The notes under the pieces: model-generated
Seen by the model: the letters and a program-made list of their open reading frames with translations, nothing else
Database searches by the model: none
What the model was told of the DNA's origin: nothing
Made by a program: the position numbers and the translations under genes
Assembly: GCA_017618215.1 (NCBI GenBank)
Contig: JAFZUQ010000006.1
Location: forward strand, 148,527 to 212,526
Source of the DNA: Elusimicrobiaceae bacterium
Lineage (GTDB): Bacteria; Elusimicrobiota; Elusimicrobia; Elusimicrobiales; Elusimicrobiaceae
Length of the DNA: 64,000 bases
Reading direction: 5' to 3'
Shown: piece after piece, positions 45,164 through 54,807 of the stretch
Layout of the letters: every line of letters begins with the position of its first letter
Position numbering within the stretch: position 1 is the stretch's first letter

Positions 45164-46279
45164 ATGGCAGAAAATAATAAGTTCGAGGCAAGTTTTAGGA
45201 CTTTACAAAGCCTTGAAGGTAAAAAGGCAAAAATTAAATGTGTAGGTATTGGCGGCGGCGGCGGAAACGCAATAAATCACATGATGGATGCCGGTATTGC
45301 TGATGTAGATTTTATAGCAGTAAATACAGATGCACAAGATTTAAGACGTAATAAAGCCCCTTATCTTTTACAAGTTGGGAACAATTTACTTAAGGGCCTT
45401 GGAGTCGGAGGGGACCCGGAACTCGGCAAAAAAGCCGCGGAAGAATCTATCGCTGAACTTGAAGATTTAATTACTGATACGGATCTTTTATTTATCACTG
45501 CCGGTATGGGTGGAGGCACCGGTACAGGTGTTGCACCCGTCTTAGCAAAAGTAGCAAAAGAAAAGTATAAAGACAATATTTTGGTAGTAGCAGTCGTAAC
45601 CCGCCCGTTTAATTATGAAGGTTACTTAAAAGCCAACAGAGCACAGAAAGGCATAGAAGAATTACAACAATATGCAGACTGTACTTTAATTATTCCTAAC
45701 GAACGTATTTTTGAAATCATAGATAAAAAGACAGCGAGTACTGCTGCATACAGAAAAGTTGATGATGTGCTCTTAAGGGCAGTAAAAGGTATTTCAGAAG
45801 TAATTATAAAACCTGGTGAGATGAATATCGATTATAACGATTTAAAACGTATAATGTTACATTCCGGTTGTGCATTGATAGGTATAGGTGAAGCCTCCGG
45901 TATGAATAGACACATAACTGCCTTAAAGCAGGCATTAACTTCCCCTCTTCTTGAAAATACAAATATTAACGGCGCAAAAGGTTTGCTTGTATCTTTTAAC
46001 TATTCCGGCGAACTTGCCATGAGCGAAGAAAGAGAAGTTATGAATACCGTTAGGCAATATACAAGCAGTATGGCACTTGTTAAGATCGGTAAAACTTATG
46101 ATGAAAGTTTGGATAAAGATTCTTTAAAAGTGGTAGTTATAGCAACTAATTTCCCTAAAGATTCTAACAACAAAACGCCAACCAAAAATATTAAAACACA
46201 AGAATCAAACCGTTGGATTCCGATAGATTTTAGGAAGCATTTACCCGCTATAAAGCGGCAAAATCAGGAGGTTAAATAA
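45164..46279 (+). CDS. ftsZ: Cell-division protein FtsZ
   Basis: About 371 residues from ATG 45164, one base after the ftsA stop; the frame is open to a TTG at 45152, inside ftsA. The tubulin-like GTPase has the signature GMGGGTGTGVAP, VGIGGGGGNAINHM near the start and NTDAQDL. The unstructured linker is short (about 20 residues). The C-terminal peptide reads IPIDFRKHLPAIKRQ, a variant of the usual DIPxFLRR tail that binds FtsA. It forms the Z ring. Confidence 0.97.
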   Translation: MAENNKFEASFRTLQSLEGKKAKIKCVGIGGGGGNAINHMMDAGIADVDFIAVNTDAQDLRRNKAPYLLQVGNNLLKGLGVGGDPELGKKAAEESIAELEDLITDTDLLFITAGMGGGTGTGVAPVLAKVAKEKYKDNILVVAVVTRPFNYEGYLKANRAQKGIEELQQYADCTLIIPNERIFEIIDKKTASTAAYRKVDDVLLRAVKGISEVIIKPGEMNIDYNDLKRIMLHSGCALIGIGEASGMNRHITALKQALTSPLLENTNINGAKGLLVSFNYSGELAMSEEREVMNTVRQYTSSMALVKIGKTYDESLDKDSLKVVVIATNFPKDSNNKTPTKNIKTQESNRWIPIDFRKHLPAIKRQNQEVK

Positions 46280-46280
46280 A

Positions 46281-47366
46281 ATGGCAGTAAGTTTAAACAC
46301 ATTATTAAAAACCGTAGTAGACAATAAGGCCACAGGTCTTCATATCAGAGGAAACTCTAATGTATTTGTCCGTATAGAAGGGAAAATAAGAGCAATAGAA
46401 AATTGCTTTTTAACTAATGATGAAGTCAAAAATATAGCCTCCTCAATAATGTCTGAAAGAGATAAACAACTTCTTGAAAAGAATTTAAGCGTAGACTTCG
46501 CTTTAGACGCGAAAGAACATGGCCGTTTCAGGTTCAATATTTTTAGACAATCCGGTAAAATGTGTATGGCAGTGAGGCATATTCCATTGAATATTCCCTC
46601 TTTTGAGGAATTATGTCTCCCGGGTGATACTTTAAGAAAAATGGCTGAAAACAGAAGGGGTATTATTTTAGTAACCGGCATGACAGGTTCCGGTAAGTCT
46701 TCAACTTTAGCTGCTATGATAAATGAAATAAACCGCACAAGAGCCTGCCACATCTTAACGGTAGAAGATCCAATTGAATTTATTCATATGGAACAAAAAT
46801 CCATAGTAAGCCAATTATCACTCGGAGCTGATACCTTATCATATACGTCTGCCTTAAGATATGCTATGCGCCAGGATCCTGATGTCATTATGTTGGGTGA
46901 GTTAAGGGATATCGAAGTTATCCGTGCAGCCATACTGGCTTCAGAAATGGGGCATTTGGTATTTTCTACCATGCATACAATTAATGCCGTACAAACAATA
47001 TCACGCGTAATTGAATCTTATCCTCCTGAACAACAAGATCAAATCAGAGCACAATTAGGTGATTTACTTAAAGGTGTCATTTGTCAAAGATTATTACCTA
47101 AAGTAGGAGGAGGATTAATCCCCGCTTTAGAAATTATGGTTCCAACAGGGCAAATCAAAAACAGTATTGAAGATAATAAAATCAACGAAATTCATAAAGC
47201 AATTCTTCACGGTGATTATTACGGGATGTGTACTTTTGACCAATCTCTTGCAAAGTTACATATGCAAGGTAAAATAACATTAGATAATGCTTTATATTTC
47301 GCAACAAGCCCTGAAACGATAAGGTTATTAATCAAAGGGGCAGAAGTAGACGGGTTCAAATTATAA
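46281..47366 (+). CDS. pilT: PilT-like type IV pilus retraction ATPase
   Basis: 361 residues. The Walker A motif is GMTGSGKSST, the Asp box VEDPIEF, Walker B IMLGELRD and the His box STMHTINAVQTISR, as in PilT/PilU. The AIRNLI motif typical of PilT appears altered to QIKNSI. It powers pilus depolymerisation in the cytoplasm. AGGAGG precedes the ATG. It sits between ftsZ and cmk in a single run of genes. Prepilin-like genes at 10069, 20692 and 63848 are candidate substrates of the same system. Confidence 0.92.
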   Translation: MAVSLNTLLKTVVDNKATGLHIRGNSNVFVRIEGKIRAIENCFLTNDEVKNIASSIMSERDKQLLEKNLSVDFALDAKEHGRFRFNIFRQSGKMCMAVRHIPLNIPSFEELCLPGDTLRKMAENRRGIILVTGMTGSGKSSTLAAMINEINRTRACHILTVEDPIEFIHMEQKSIVSQLSLGADTLSYTSALRYAMRQDPDVIMLGELRDIEVIRAAILASEMGHLVFSTMHTINAVQTISRVIESYPPEQQDQIRAQLGDLLKGVICQRLLPKVGGGLIPALEIMVPTGQIKNSIEDNKINEIHKAILHGDYYGMCTFDQSLAKLHMQGKITLDNALYFATSPETIRLLIKGAEVDGFKL

Positions 47367-47367
47367 T

Positions 47368-48048
47368 ATGCAAAACTCCAAACTTCTTATTGCTATTGAT
47401 GGCCCTGCAGGAGTTGGTAAAACCTCTGTAGGTAAGGCTCTTGCCTGCAAATATAACCTTGGCTTTTTAAGTACGGGCATAATGTATCGTTGTCTTGGTT
47501 GGAAAGCATTAAAAAGCGGTGTTAATTTACAAGACGAAGAAGCTGTTTTTAATATCGCAAAAAATATTGTTTGGGGATTTGAAAAAGAGGCAGACAGTAA
47601 TTTAAAAGTTTTGGTCGACGGGCAATTCTTAGGTGATGCTTTACTTAGTGAAGAAGTCGCCCGTGCAGCAAGTATAACATCTGCACTTCCCAAGGCGCGT
47701 GCCGTAATAACAGATAAACAAAAAGCACTTGCCGCTGAAGGAGGTCTTGTAATGGAAGGCCGTGATATTGGCACAGTTATTGCACCAAATGCAGATTTAA
47801 AATTTTACATGATAGCTTCTGCAAAAGCGCGTGCTGAAAGGCGTGTTTTACAATTAAAGGAAAAGGGCCAAGAAGCAAATTACGAAGAAATTTTAAAATC
47901 AATAATTTCGCGTGATGAACGGGATTCATCCCGTAAAACTGCCCCTTTAAAACCGGCAGCCGATGCAATTTTAATAGATACTTCCAATCTTAATTTGGAA
48001 GAAGTAATAAATAAAGTTTTGGAGTTTAGCCGCACAAATGCTTCTTAA
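47368..48048 (+). CDS. cmk: Cytidylate kinase
   Basis: 226 residues. P-loop DGPAGVGKTSVGKALA, then FLSTGIMYRCLG, VMEGRDIGTVIAPNADLKFYM and SRDERDSSRKTAPLKPA identify bacterial CMP kinase, which phosphorylates CMP and dCMP. The order cmk-plsC-rpsA that follows is conserved in many bacteria. It begins one base after the pilT stop. Confidence 0.97.
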   Translation: MQNSKLLIAIDGPAGVGKTSVGKALACKYNLGFLSTGIMYRCLGWKALKSGVNLQDEEAVFNIAKNIVWGFEKEADSNLKVLVDGQFLGDALLSEEVARAASITSALPKARAVITDKQKALAAEGGLVMEGRDIGTVIAPNADLKFYMIASAKARAERRVLQLKEKGQEANYEEILKSIISRDERDSSRKTAPLKPAADAILIDTSNLNLEEVINKVLEFSRTNAS

Positions 48049-48628
48049 TTTGCTAAAATTTATATTTAGGACGTACTTTCGCGTCTTTTATAAAGTAGAG
48101 GTTATAGGGCTTGATAATATTCCTCAAACTGGGGCAGTAATATTAACATGCAACCATGTATCAAATTTTGACCCGCCCCTTGTAGGAGGTTTCGTAGGTT
48201 TAAGAAGAGACCCTATATATATAATTAAAAAGGAACTTGCAAGTGTTCCCATAGTAGGACCGGTATTAAAGAGTTTTGGTTTTATTGCCATAGACAGATA
48301 CAGAAAAGGCGGGGATCTCCACTCTTTAAAGCAGGCCTTACAAGTTATAAAAAAAGGAAAAGCTTTATTCATTTTTCCGGAGGGAACACGTTCAAAAACA
48401 GGTAAGCCTATTAAGCCGAAAGCAGGCATTGGTTTCTTGCTTTGGCATTGCCAGGCACCTGTGATTCCTATAAGGGTATTTAATACAGAGAAGTTACCCT
48501 TTACGAGGAATCTAAAAATTGTAATAGGCAAACCTTTTATGCCAAAGATGCAAGAAGGAAAACAAACCAAAGAACAATTTCAAGATATTGCAGACCAAGT
48601 AATGCAACAAATTATTAAGTTAAAATAA
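48038..48628 (+). CDS. plsC: 1-acyl-sn-glycerol-3-phosphate acyltransferase
   Basis: 196 residues. The acyltransferase motif NHVSNFD (His40, Asp45) and the glycerophosphate-binding FPEGTRSKTGK are intact, with an N-terminal hydrophobic segment for membrane association. It adds the second acyl chain to make phosphatidic acid; psd and pssA at 61668-63126 act later in phospholipid synthesis. It overlaps cmk by 11 bases. Confidence 0.94.
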   Translation: MLLNLLKFIFRTYFRVFYKVEVIGLDNIPQTGAVILTCNHVSNFDPPLVGGFVGLRRDPIYIIKKELASVPIVGPVLKSFGFIAIDRYRKGGDLHSLKQALQVIKKGKALFIFPEGTRSKTGKPIKPKAGIGFLLWHCQAPVIPIRVFNTEKLPFTRNLKIVIGKPFMPKMQEGKQTKEQFQDIADQVMQQIIKLK

Positions 48629-48633
48629 AATTA

Positions 48634-49902
48634 ATGGAGGATACGCCTTTTTTATCCGGTATAAAAAAGGTAAAACTAAGTATGACAAACCCTGAAAAAA
48701 AAGAAACACAAACAACCCAAATTAATGATGAGATGACGATGGACCAGTTGTTTGCCCAACAAGACGAAATGCATGATAAATTAAATAAAAAGGAAATTGT
48801 GGAAGTTACAGTTGTCCAAGTTTCGCAGGATAATGTCTTGGTTGATGTCGGCAGCAAAAAGGAAGGTCTTATTCCTTTAAGTGATTTTGAAGGAAAAGAT
48901 GTTCCCGCAGTAGGTTCTACAGTTACAGCAGTATTAGTTAAAAAAGGTGGTGACGAACGCCATAGCATCTTATCCCACAAAAAAGCTATAGAAACCGTGG
49001 GTTGGACTCGTTGTAAAGAAGCATTTGATGCCAAACAAAGAGTTCGGGGTTTAATTACAGACTGCGTAAAAGGCGGTTATAAAGTAGAAGTAAACGGTGT
49101 ACCCGGATTCATGCCTTTATCCTTATCTGAATTACATACCGCTTATAAACATTACCTCCCAAAAGGTGCAAAAATTAAAGCAGTAATTGCTGAATTTTCT
49201 AAAGAAAAACAAAAACTTATTATTTCAAGAAAACAAGTCTTGGAAGAAGATGAATCTGTCCGCCGGGCTGAAGTTTTAAAAGAAATTAAAGTAGGTGATA
49301 CTTTGAGAGTGGTAGTATCAAAAGTCGGTAAAGACTGCCTCCATTTACGCTTCCATGGTATTGAAGGTTTAGTAAGCCTTGAAAATATTGCTTGGAAAGA
49401 CCCACAAGTAATTTTAGAAAACTATAGACGCGGACAACGAATAAAAGCCAAAATTTTGGCAATTGATCCGGAAACCGGAAATTTAACTTTCGGTATCAAA
49501 CAACTTTTCTTGAATCCGGTCGATATGTTAAAAAGGCGCTATCCTTACATGAGTACAACAAAAGCCGTAATTACAAAAGTTACACCGGAAGGTTTAGAAG
49601 TTGAACTCGGTACCAAAAACAAAACAAAAGGTTATATTTCAGCACAAGAATATACTGAAGGTTTTGAAGGTAAAGTAGGAGATACTGTTTCAGTAGCCGT
49701 TATCGGTGTAGACGGTGTAAATTATGTCGTCAATCTTTCAATAAGACGTTTTGACCAAGTTCAAAACAGAAAAGTTGTCGCACAATACTTAAAGCAGGCC
49801 CCGCGCCCAACTTTGGGGCAACTTTTACAAGGTTCTTTTGAAGAAGAATCCGAAGAAGAAAAAGCAGAAACTGCCGAAGGCGCAAAGCCCGAGGTTAAAT
49901 AA
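48634..49902 (+). CDS. rpsA: Ribosomal protein S1 (four S1 domains)
   Basis: 422 residues with four S1 RNA-binding repeats (about 48-115, 130-200, 220-290, 305-380) and an acidic tail. Typical strands are VLVDVGSKKEGLIPLSDFEG, VNGVPGFMPLSLSEL and HGIEGLVSLENIAW. Six domains are usual in proteobacteria and four in many other phyla. It helps place mRNA on the 30S subunit, which may matter here because several genes lack a Shine-Dalgarno site. The start may instead be the ATG at 48682 (codon 17); neither has a strong ribosome site. Confidence 0.93.
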   Translation: MEDTPFLSGIKKVKLSMTNPEKKETQTTQINDEMTMDQLFAQQDEMHDKLNKKEIVEVTVVQVSQDNVLVDVGSKKEGLIPLSDFEGKDVPAVGSTVTAVLVKKGGDERHSILSHKKAIETVGWTRCKEAFDAKQRVRGLITDCVKGGYKVEVNGVPGFMPLSLSELHTAYKHYLPKGAKIKAVIAEFSKEKQKLIISRKQVLEEDESVRRAEVLKEIKVGDTLRVVVSKVGKDCLHLRFHGIEGLVSLENIAWKDPQVILENYRRGQRIKAKILAIDPETGNLTFGIKQLFLNPVDMLKRRYPYMSTTKAVITKVTPEGLEVELGTKNKTKGYISAQEYTEGFEGKVGDTVSVAVIGVDGVNYVVNLSIRRFDQVQNRKVVAQYLKQAPRPTLGQLLQGSFEEESEEEKAETAEGAKPEVK

Positions 49903-49913
49903 GGAGTTTTATT

Positions 49914-50669
49914 ATGGGTGGACATTCACATTGGGCAGGTATTAAACACAAAAAAGCCTTGGTAGATGCAAAAAAAGGTAAAGTATTTACAAAACTTATC
50001 AGGGAAATAACTATTGCTGCAAAAATTGGCGGTGCAGATCTTGGTAGCAATGCCCGTTTACGCAAGGCAGTTGATGATGCAAAAGCAGCCAACATGCCGG
50101 CTGAAAACGTAAAGCGCGCTATCATGAAAGGTACTGGGCAACTTCCGGGTACAGTCTATGAAGAAATCACCTATGAAGGTTATGGACCGAACTCCGTTGC
50201 TGTTATTGTTGAGTGTACAACTGACAATAAAAACAGAACTTTTGCCGAAATCCGCAAAATCTTTCAAAATCACGGCGGTGCAATAGGTACTTCCGGTTGC
50301 GTTTCTTATATGTTTAGCAAAAAAGGTGTTATTTTGGTTAGCAAAGAAGATGCCAGTGAAGAAACTTTAATGGACATTTCTTTAGAAGCCGGTGCTGAGG
50401 ATATTAAAACATCAGCAGAAGGTTTTGAAGTAATAACTGCACCTGAAACTTTTGAAGCAGTAAAAACTGCTTTAGAAGGTAAAAATATAAAACTTGCTTC
50501 CGCTGAAATCACGATGTTACCGTCTAATGAAGTAGAAATTACTGATGCGGAAGCGGCCTCAAAAATCGTACGTTTAATTGAAACATTAGATGAACATGAC
50601 GATACAAAAGAGGTCTATTCCAATGATAAAATCTCTGAAGAGGTTTTAGCTAAAATTGAAGAAAAATAG
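49914..50669 (+). CDS. yebC: YebC/PmpR family protein
   Basis: 251 residues, beginning with the family signature (GGHSHWAGIKHKK, KVFTKLIREI) and continuing with NMPAENVKRAIMKGTG and YEGYGPNSVAVIVE. Members have been described as DNA-binding regulators and, more recently, as translation factors that relieve stalling at proline runs. AAGGAG precedes the ATG. It overlaps ruvC by 14 bases, the usual yebC-ruvC pairing. Confidence 0.96.
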   Translation: MGGHSHWAGIKHKKALVDAKKGKVFTKLIREITIAAKIGGADLGSNARLRKAVDDAKAANMPAENVKRAIMKGTGQLPGTVYEEITYEGYGPNSVAVIVECTTDNKNRTFAEIRKIFQNHGGAIGTSGCVSYMFSKKGVILVSKEDASEETLMDISLEAGAEDIKTSAEGFEVITAPETFEAVKTALEGKNIKLASAEITMLPSNEVEITDAEAASKIVRLIETLDEHDDTKEVYSNDKISEEVLAKIEEK

Positions 50670-51216
50670 AGTTTTGGGTATTGACCCTGGTTTAGACAGA
50701 ACCGGTTGGGCTATTGTTGAAAATGGCCCAACCGGGGCTTTTTTGGTAGCAGCAGGCTTGATACACACCGCAAAAGATTTACCTTTTCAAATACGCTTAA
50801 AACAAACTTACGAAGAAATACAGAAAGTAATAGGAGAATTTAAACCTGAAGTCGCCGCACTTGAGGCTATGTTCTTTTTAAAACGTGCGATGACAATGTC
50901 CCATACGATTCAAACACGCGGGGTAATAGTTCTTGCAATGGCACAAAACAATTTGGAAGTTTTTGAATACCCCGCAAAACGTGTTAAACTTACAATAAGC
51001 GGAAGCGGCTCTGCAGATAAAAAACAAATGCAACGCATGGTACAACTCACACTTAAACTAAAAGAAGTTTTAAATCCTGATGATGTCGCGGATGCAGCTG
51101 CAATCGCTTTATGTCATTTAAAATCAGCCCCTTTGCAAGCACAAATAAAAATAAAACAATATTTTTTAGCCCGTTTAACTGAGGCCAAACAAGCACAAAT
51201 TAAAAGTAAAAAATAA
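50656..51216 (+). CDS. ruvC: Holliday junction resolvase RuvC
   Basis: 186 residues from a TTG start at 50656, with GAGG about 12 bases upstream. The four catalytic acids are visible: Asp in LGIDPGL, Glu in ALEAMFF, and two in DDVADAAAIALCH. RuvC cuts Holliday junctions together with RuvAB, which is not in the window. The C-terminal extension is rich in Lys and Gln (about 20 residues). It ends the ftsQ-to-ruvC run. Confidence 0.94.
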   Translation: MKKNRVLGIDPGLDRTGWAIVENGPTGAFLVAAGLIHTAKDLPFQIRLKQTYEEIQKVIGEFKPEVAALEAMFFLKRAMTMSHTIQTRGVIVLAMAQNNLEVFEYPAKRVKLTISGSGSADKKQMQRMVQLTLKLKEVLNPDDVADAAAIALCHLKSAPLQAQIKIKQYFLARLTEAKQAQIKSKK

Positions 51217-51235
51217 TTTTAGGGCTAAATTGCCC

Positions 51236-51264
51236 TTGTCAATTTAAAAATATTGTCTTATAAT
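51236..51264 (+). promoter_or_regulatory. Strong promoter of the 677-aa protein gene
   Basis: TTGTCA and a perfect TATAAT are separated by exactly 17 bases. The expected start is about 25 bases before the ATG at 51297, leaving a leader with TTGGAGA as ribosome site. Confidence 0.82.
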
Positions 51265-51296
51265 TTATAGAGAGAAGTATCTACATTGGAGAATTT

Positions 51297-53330
51297 ATGA
51301 AATTTAAAAATTTCTTTGATTTTAAAAATATTTCGCGTTTTCTTATACTTGCAATTATACTATTCTTATCTTTACCGTTACTATTTCCCGAAAAAAACGA
51401 ATTCAAAATAATCAACAAAGAAAAGGCCTATTCCCATGAAGACAGCCCATTACCGATTTTCCCTAAAGAAAGTCCATTAAAAAAATATGTAAATAAATTA
51501 AAAAAGTTCTATAAAATAGACACACCCATATTTAATTCAGATAAACAAGAAACAGAAATATCTCCGGAAAATGAAAACGAATACTATGCACAAACACATA
51601 AAACTAAATCTACTGGTGAAAATATGGACATAACAGCTGAGGATTTATTTTTTTCCGCAGGTTATGAAGATGATATATATTCGTTAGACTCTAATCCAAC
51701 GACTGAACAAAAAGATAATACCGTTAATTTACAGAAAGGAACAGTTAAAACAAGGGATGGCCTGACATTAGAACCTACACAAGAAGGATATTATTATGAC
51801 GGTAAATTCTATAAAAATGGTACATATCCTCAAAACACTAACAGAAAGCATATAGAGGGTGCTTTAACCAGATACCACTCCAGTATAGCAAAAAATTTAG
51901 GCAAAAAGGCTCTCTATTTTGCAGATGAAAACGGTAATTTAACAGTATCTTATGTTGATAATTTACCTGATCGAACTTCTACAAATATTGATACTTATTT
52001 AGCACAAAAACAAGGACAAAATAATGTACAGGACCGTACTTATCAAAATACACGAAATGAACGTAATAAATATCGTAATTCAAATGGAAATAATGACGTA
52101 TCTTACTCAGATATTGCACGGGCTTCAATTAAAGACATGCACGGCGCGTACAATTTAGCTATAAACAAAATACAAAGTGGCCAAATGGGGCAAAATATTG
52201 ACATGAACGAACAAATCCAAAATGCTTTGGTTAATAACTTTTTAAATAATAACAATGCCCCTTCAAATGAAATAGTCCCAAATAAACCAGATGAGACACC
52301 CTCTGTTCCATCCAATCCGGAAAACAGTGAAACTGTTATTGCCGGAAGCCAAGATTTCGCACAAGATTATGCCGATAAAATCCATGAACTTAATTGCGGA
52401 ACCGAAACAAAAGAAAATAATGTTTCTGGAACGGAACCATCACAAACAATACATTCTATAGGAAATGTTTTTCAGGTATTAGGAAATAGTAATGCGGTAA
52501 GTTGTGATACAGCACCTTTAATCGTGGAACAATCTTCTGCTATAAAAAACAATGTTTCTCAAAATTCAGATTTTGAAAGATTTACACATGAATTGAACCA
52601 AATAACCAATCAAAGCGAAAAAACAGACATAAATATTATATCAACCGATAGAAATTTTTATCCAGTCGCTTCTAAGCTTAATAATGAAGAAAGCATAAGA
52701 AATAACAACGATGAACCTGTTACGGTCCATATTATCGGGCCCAATGAAAATGAAGCAGATTTATCAAAAGTTTTAGAAAATGTGACTTACTCAATTACTG
52801 ATGATGTGGCAGCAGCAGACAAATTAACAGATGATTTAGCAAGTTACTATGCTTTAACACAGGATGAAAATACTGATACGCATACGCTACTTGCTTTCCC
52901 TACGGATAATGGAAGACAAGTCTTTATTTTAGCTGATCCTAATAATTCCTATTGGATCAAAAATCCAAAACAATTAGAAAATATGCCGGCTCAATATATG
53001 GAAAAAAACGGTGTATATTACAAAGGAGTCGTAGTAGATAAAACACAAATCGGAGATTTGGTAAATGCAGAAAAAACTAATTTACTCTATATTTCAGACC
53101 AGAATTACACACATTATTTACCAAACGGTTCAGCTTTAACTACTGTGAAGGAAGAAGATGTCAAAATCAATTCTTTACATCCGGAACAAGTACAAAAAAA
53201 TACAGACAGAGTAAAAAATCTAACGGAAAACGGACAAAAGAAATTAGAGAAATCACAACAAAAAAAGCAACAAGCAATAGAAGTCAAAGATTTGGAAAAA
53301 GGCAATAAAAAAATACAACCTAAAAAATAA
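51297..53330 (+). CDS. Large Asn/Gln-rich membrane-anchored protein of unknown function
   Basis: 677 residues. One N-terminal membrane helix (about 14-33) is followed by a long extracytoplasmic chain rich in Asn, Gln, Glu, Lys and Thr. Two parts look folded: about 150-225 (DGLTLEPTQEGYYYDGKFYK) and about 475-620 with strand patterns such as TLLAFPTDNGRQVFILADP. The end is a basic coiled-coil (about 640-677). There are only two cysteines. I recognise no family. It has its own near-consensus promoter and is followed after 16 bases by malic enzyme, so the two may be co-transcribed. Confidence 0.7.
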   Translation: MKFKNFFDFKNISRFLILAIILFLSLPLLFPEKNEFKIINKEKAYSHEDSPLPIFPKESPLKKYVNKLKKFYKIDTPIFNSDKQETEISPENENEYYAQTHKTKSTGENMDITAEDLFFSAGYEDDIYSLDSNPTTEQKDNTVNLQKGTVKTRDGLTLEPTQEGYYYDGKFYKNGTYPQNTNRKHIEGALTRYHSSIAKNLGKKALYFADENGNLTVSYVDNLPDRTSTNIDTYLAQKQGQNNVQDRTYQNTRNERNKYRNSNGNNDVSYSDIARASIKDMHGAYNLAINKIQSGQMGQNIDMNEQIQNALVNNFLNNNNAPSNEIVPNKPDETPSVPSNPENSETVIAGSQDFAQDYADKIHELNCGTETKENNVSGTEPSQTIHSIGNVFQVLGNSNAVSCDTAPLIVEQSSAIKNNVSQNSDFERFTHELNQITNQSEKTDINIISTDRNFYPVASKLNNEESIRNNNDEPVTVHIIGPNENEADLSKVLENVTYSITDDVAAADKLTDDLASYYALTQDENTDTHTLLAFPTDNGRQVFILADPNNSYWIKNPKQLENMPAQYMEKNGVYYKGVVVDKTQIGDLVNAEKTNLLYISDQNYTHYLPNGSALTTVKEEDVKINSLHPEQVQKNTDRVKNLTENGQKKLEKSQQKKQQAIEVKDLEKGNKKIQPKK

Positions 53331-53346
53331 ATTAAGGGTAAATACT

Positions 53347-54807
53347 ATGGCATTAAATCTTAAAAAACAATTTTTAAATGAACCAAAAATAAAAAATTTT
53401 CCACAGGAAAAACAGGCAGAATTATATACTTATTTCTTAAAAAATCTATCTTTAAAATTGCACAAATTTTATCAGGGTAAATTAAAAACTCAAATCAAAG
53501 TTCCTTTAACAGATAAAGATCTTTTTGACCTTTGGTATACACCGGGTGTATCAAGTGTTTCTGTGGAAACAAAAAAAGAACAACAAAACTCTTTTTTGTA
53601 TACAAACCGTGCAAACAGGGTAGCAATAGTAACTGACAGCACACGCGTCTTAGGTGATGGCGATTGTGGCCCCAGTGGTGGACTTGGTGTAATGGAAGGT
53701 AAAGCCCTATTAATGAGTCATTTAGGCGGTTTAGATGCCGTGCCTTTATGCATTGATAATCGTGATGAATTAGGCCGCAAAAGTGTAAAAAAACTAATTG
53801 ATTTTGTAATGATGATTGCACCAAGTTTCGGCGCCGTAAACTTAGAGGATATAAGCCAACCAAATTGCTTTTTGGCACTTGAAGATTTACGTAAGAATTG
53901 CAATATACCTGTTTGGCACGATGATGCGCAAGGCACAGCTTGCATAATAATTGCCGCACTTATCAATGCTCTGAAACTTGTAAATAAAAAAATGGAAGAT
54001 GTAAAAATCGTATTGATAGGTGCAGGGGCCGCTAATACTGCAGTAGCAAGATTTTTGCTTTTAAGCGAAGTAAATCCCAAAAAATTGATTATGTTTGACA
54101 GTAAAGGAGCATTAAACAGAAAGCGTCAAGATATAAAATCAAATCCGACTGCTTTCGTTCAATGGGACTTATGTAAAAAAACTAATTTGAATCAGACACA
54201 AACACAAGAAAAGGCCTTTAGAAATGCCGATGTGGTTATTGCTTTATCAAAACCGGGGCCAAATACTTTTGATCCGAAATTAATTTCCACAATGGCATCA
54301 AAACCAATAACATTTTTATGTGCAAATCCTGTACCTGAAATTTACCCTGAAGTAGCGAAAGAACACGGTGCGTATATAATCGCGACCGGAAGGGGCGATT
54401 ATCCAAATCAAGTAAATAATTCCTTATGCTTTCCAAGCATATTAAAGGGGGCTATGCTTTGCCGTGCTAAAACTATAACAGATACCATGGCCCTTGCAGC
54501 ATCAAAGGCAATTGCAAAAAGAGCGCAAGAATTAGGTTTAAAGGAAGATTTTATTTTACCTTCCATGCAAGATAGCGAATTATATCCGCTTACAGCAAAA
54601 GCCGTAGCAGCACAAGCAATAAAGGAAAATATTAGTCAAATTAAGATAACCCCGGCAGAAGTTTATAAAATAGTAAAACAAGATATTTTACAGAACAAAA
54701 AAGAACTGGAATTTATGACACAAAATAAATTAATCAAAAAATTTCCTAAAGAATTTGTAATGAAATCTTTAAAAGAAACCATTTCTTATGCGTATAATAA
54801 AAAGTAA
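53347..54807 (+). CDS. NAD(P)-dependent malic enzyme
   Basis: 486 residues. Family segments are DLWYTPGVSSV, TDSTRVLGDGDCGPSGGLGVMEGKALLM, PVWHDDAQGTACI with its metal ligand, and the nucleotide fold VLIGAGAANTAVARFL. This is the shorter bacterial/archaeal-type enzyme without a phosphotransacetylase domain. It decarboxylates malate to pyruvate with reduction of NAD or NADP. The fumarase genes that follow supply malate from fumarate. It overlaps the fumarase alpha gene by 20 bases. Confidence 0.94.
   Translation: MALNLKKQFLNEPKIKNFPQEKQAELYTYFLKNLSLKLHKFYQGKLKTQIKVPLTDKDLFDLWYTPGVSSVSVETKKEQQNSFLYTNRANRVAIVTDSTRVLGDGDCGPSGGLGVMEGKALLMSHLGGLDAVPLCIDNRDELGRKSVKKLIDFVMMIAPSFGAVNLEDISQPNCFLALEDLRKNCNIPVWHDDAQGTACIIIAALINALKLVNKKMEDVKIVLIGAGAANTAVARFLLLSEVNPKKLIMFDSKGALNRKRQDIKSNPTAFVQWDLCKKTNLNQTQTQEKAFRNADVVIALSKPGPNTFDPKLISTMASKPITFLCANPVPEIYPEVAKEHGAYIIATGRGDYPNQVNNSLCFPSILKGAMLCRAKTITDTMALAASKAIAKRAQELGLKEDFILPSMQDSELYPLTAKAVAAQAIKENISQIKITPAEVYKIVKQDILQNKKELEFMTQNKLIKKFPKEFVMKSLKETISYAYNKK

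Noticed and set aside
51216..51236. AGGGC/GCCCT hairpin after ruvC as a terminator
   Set aside because: No T run follows and the stem is only five bases, so it was not annotated.
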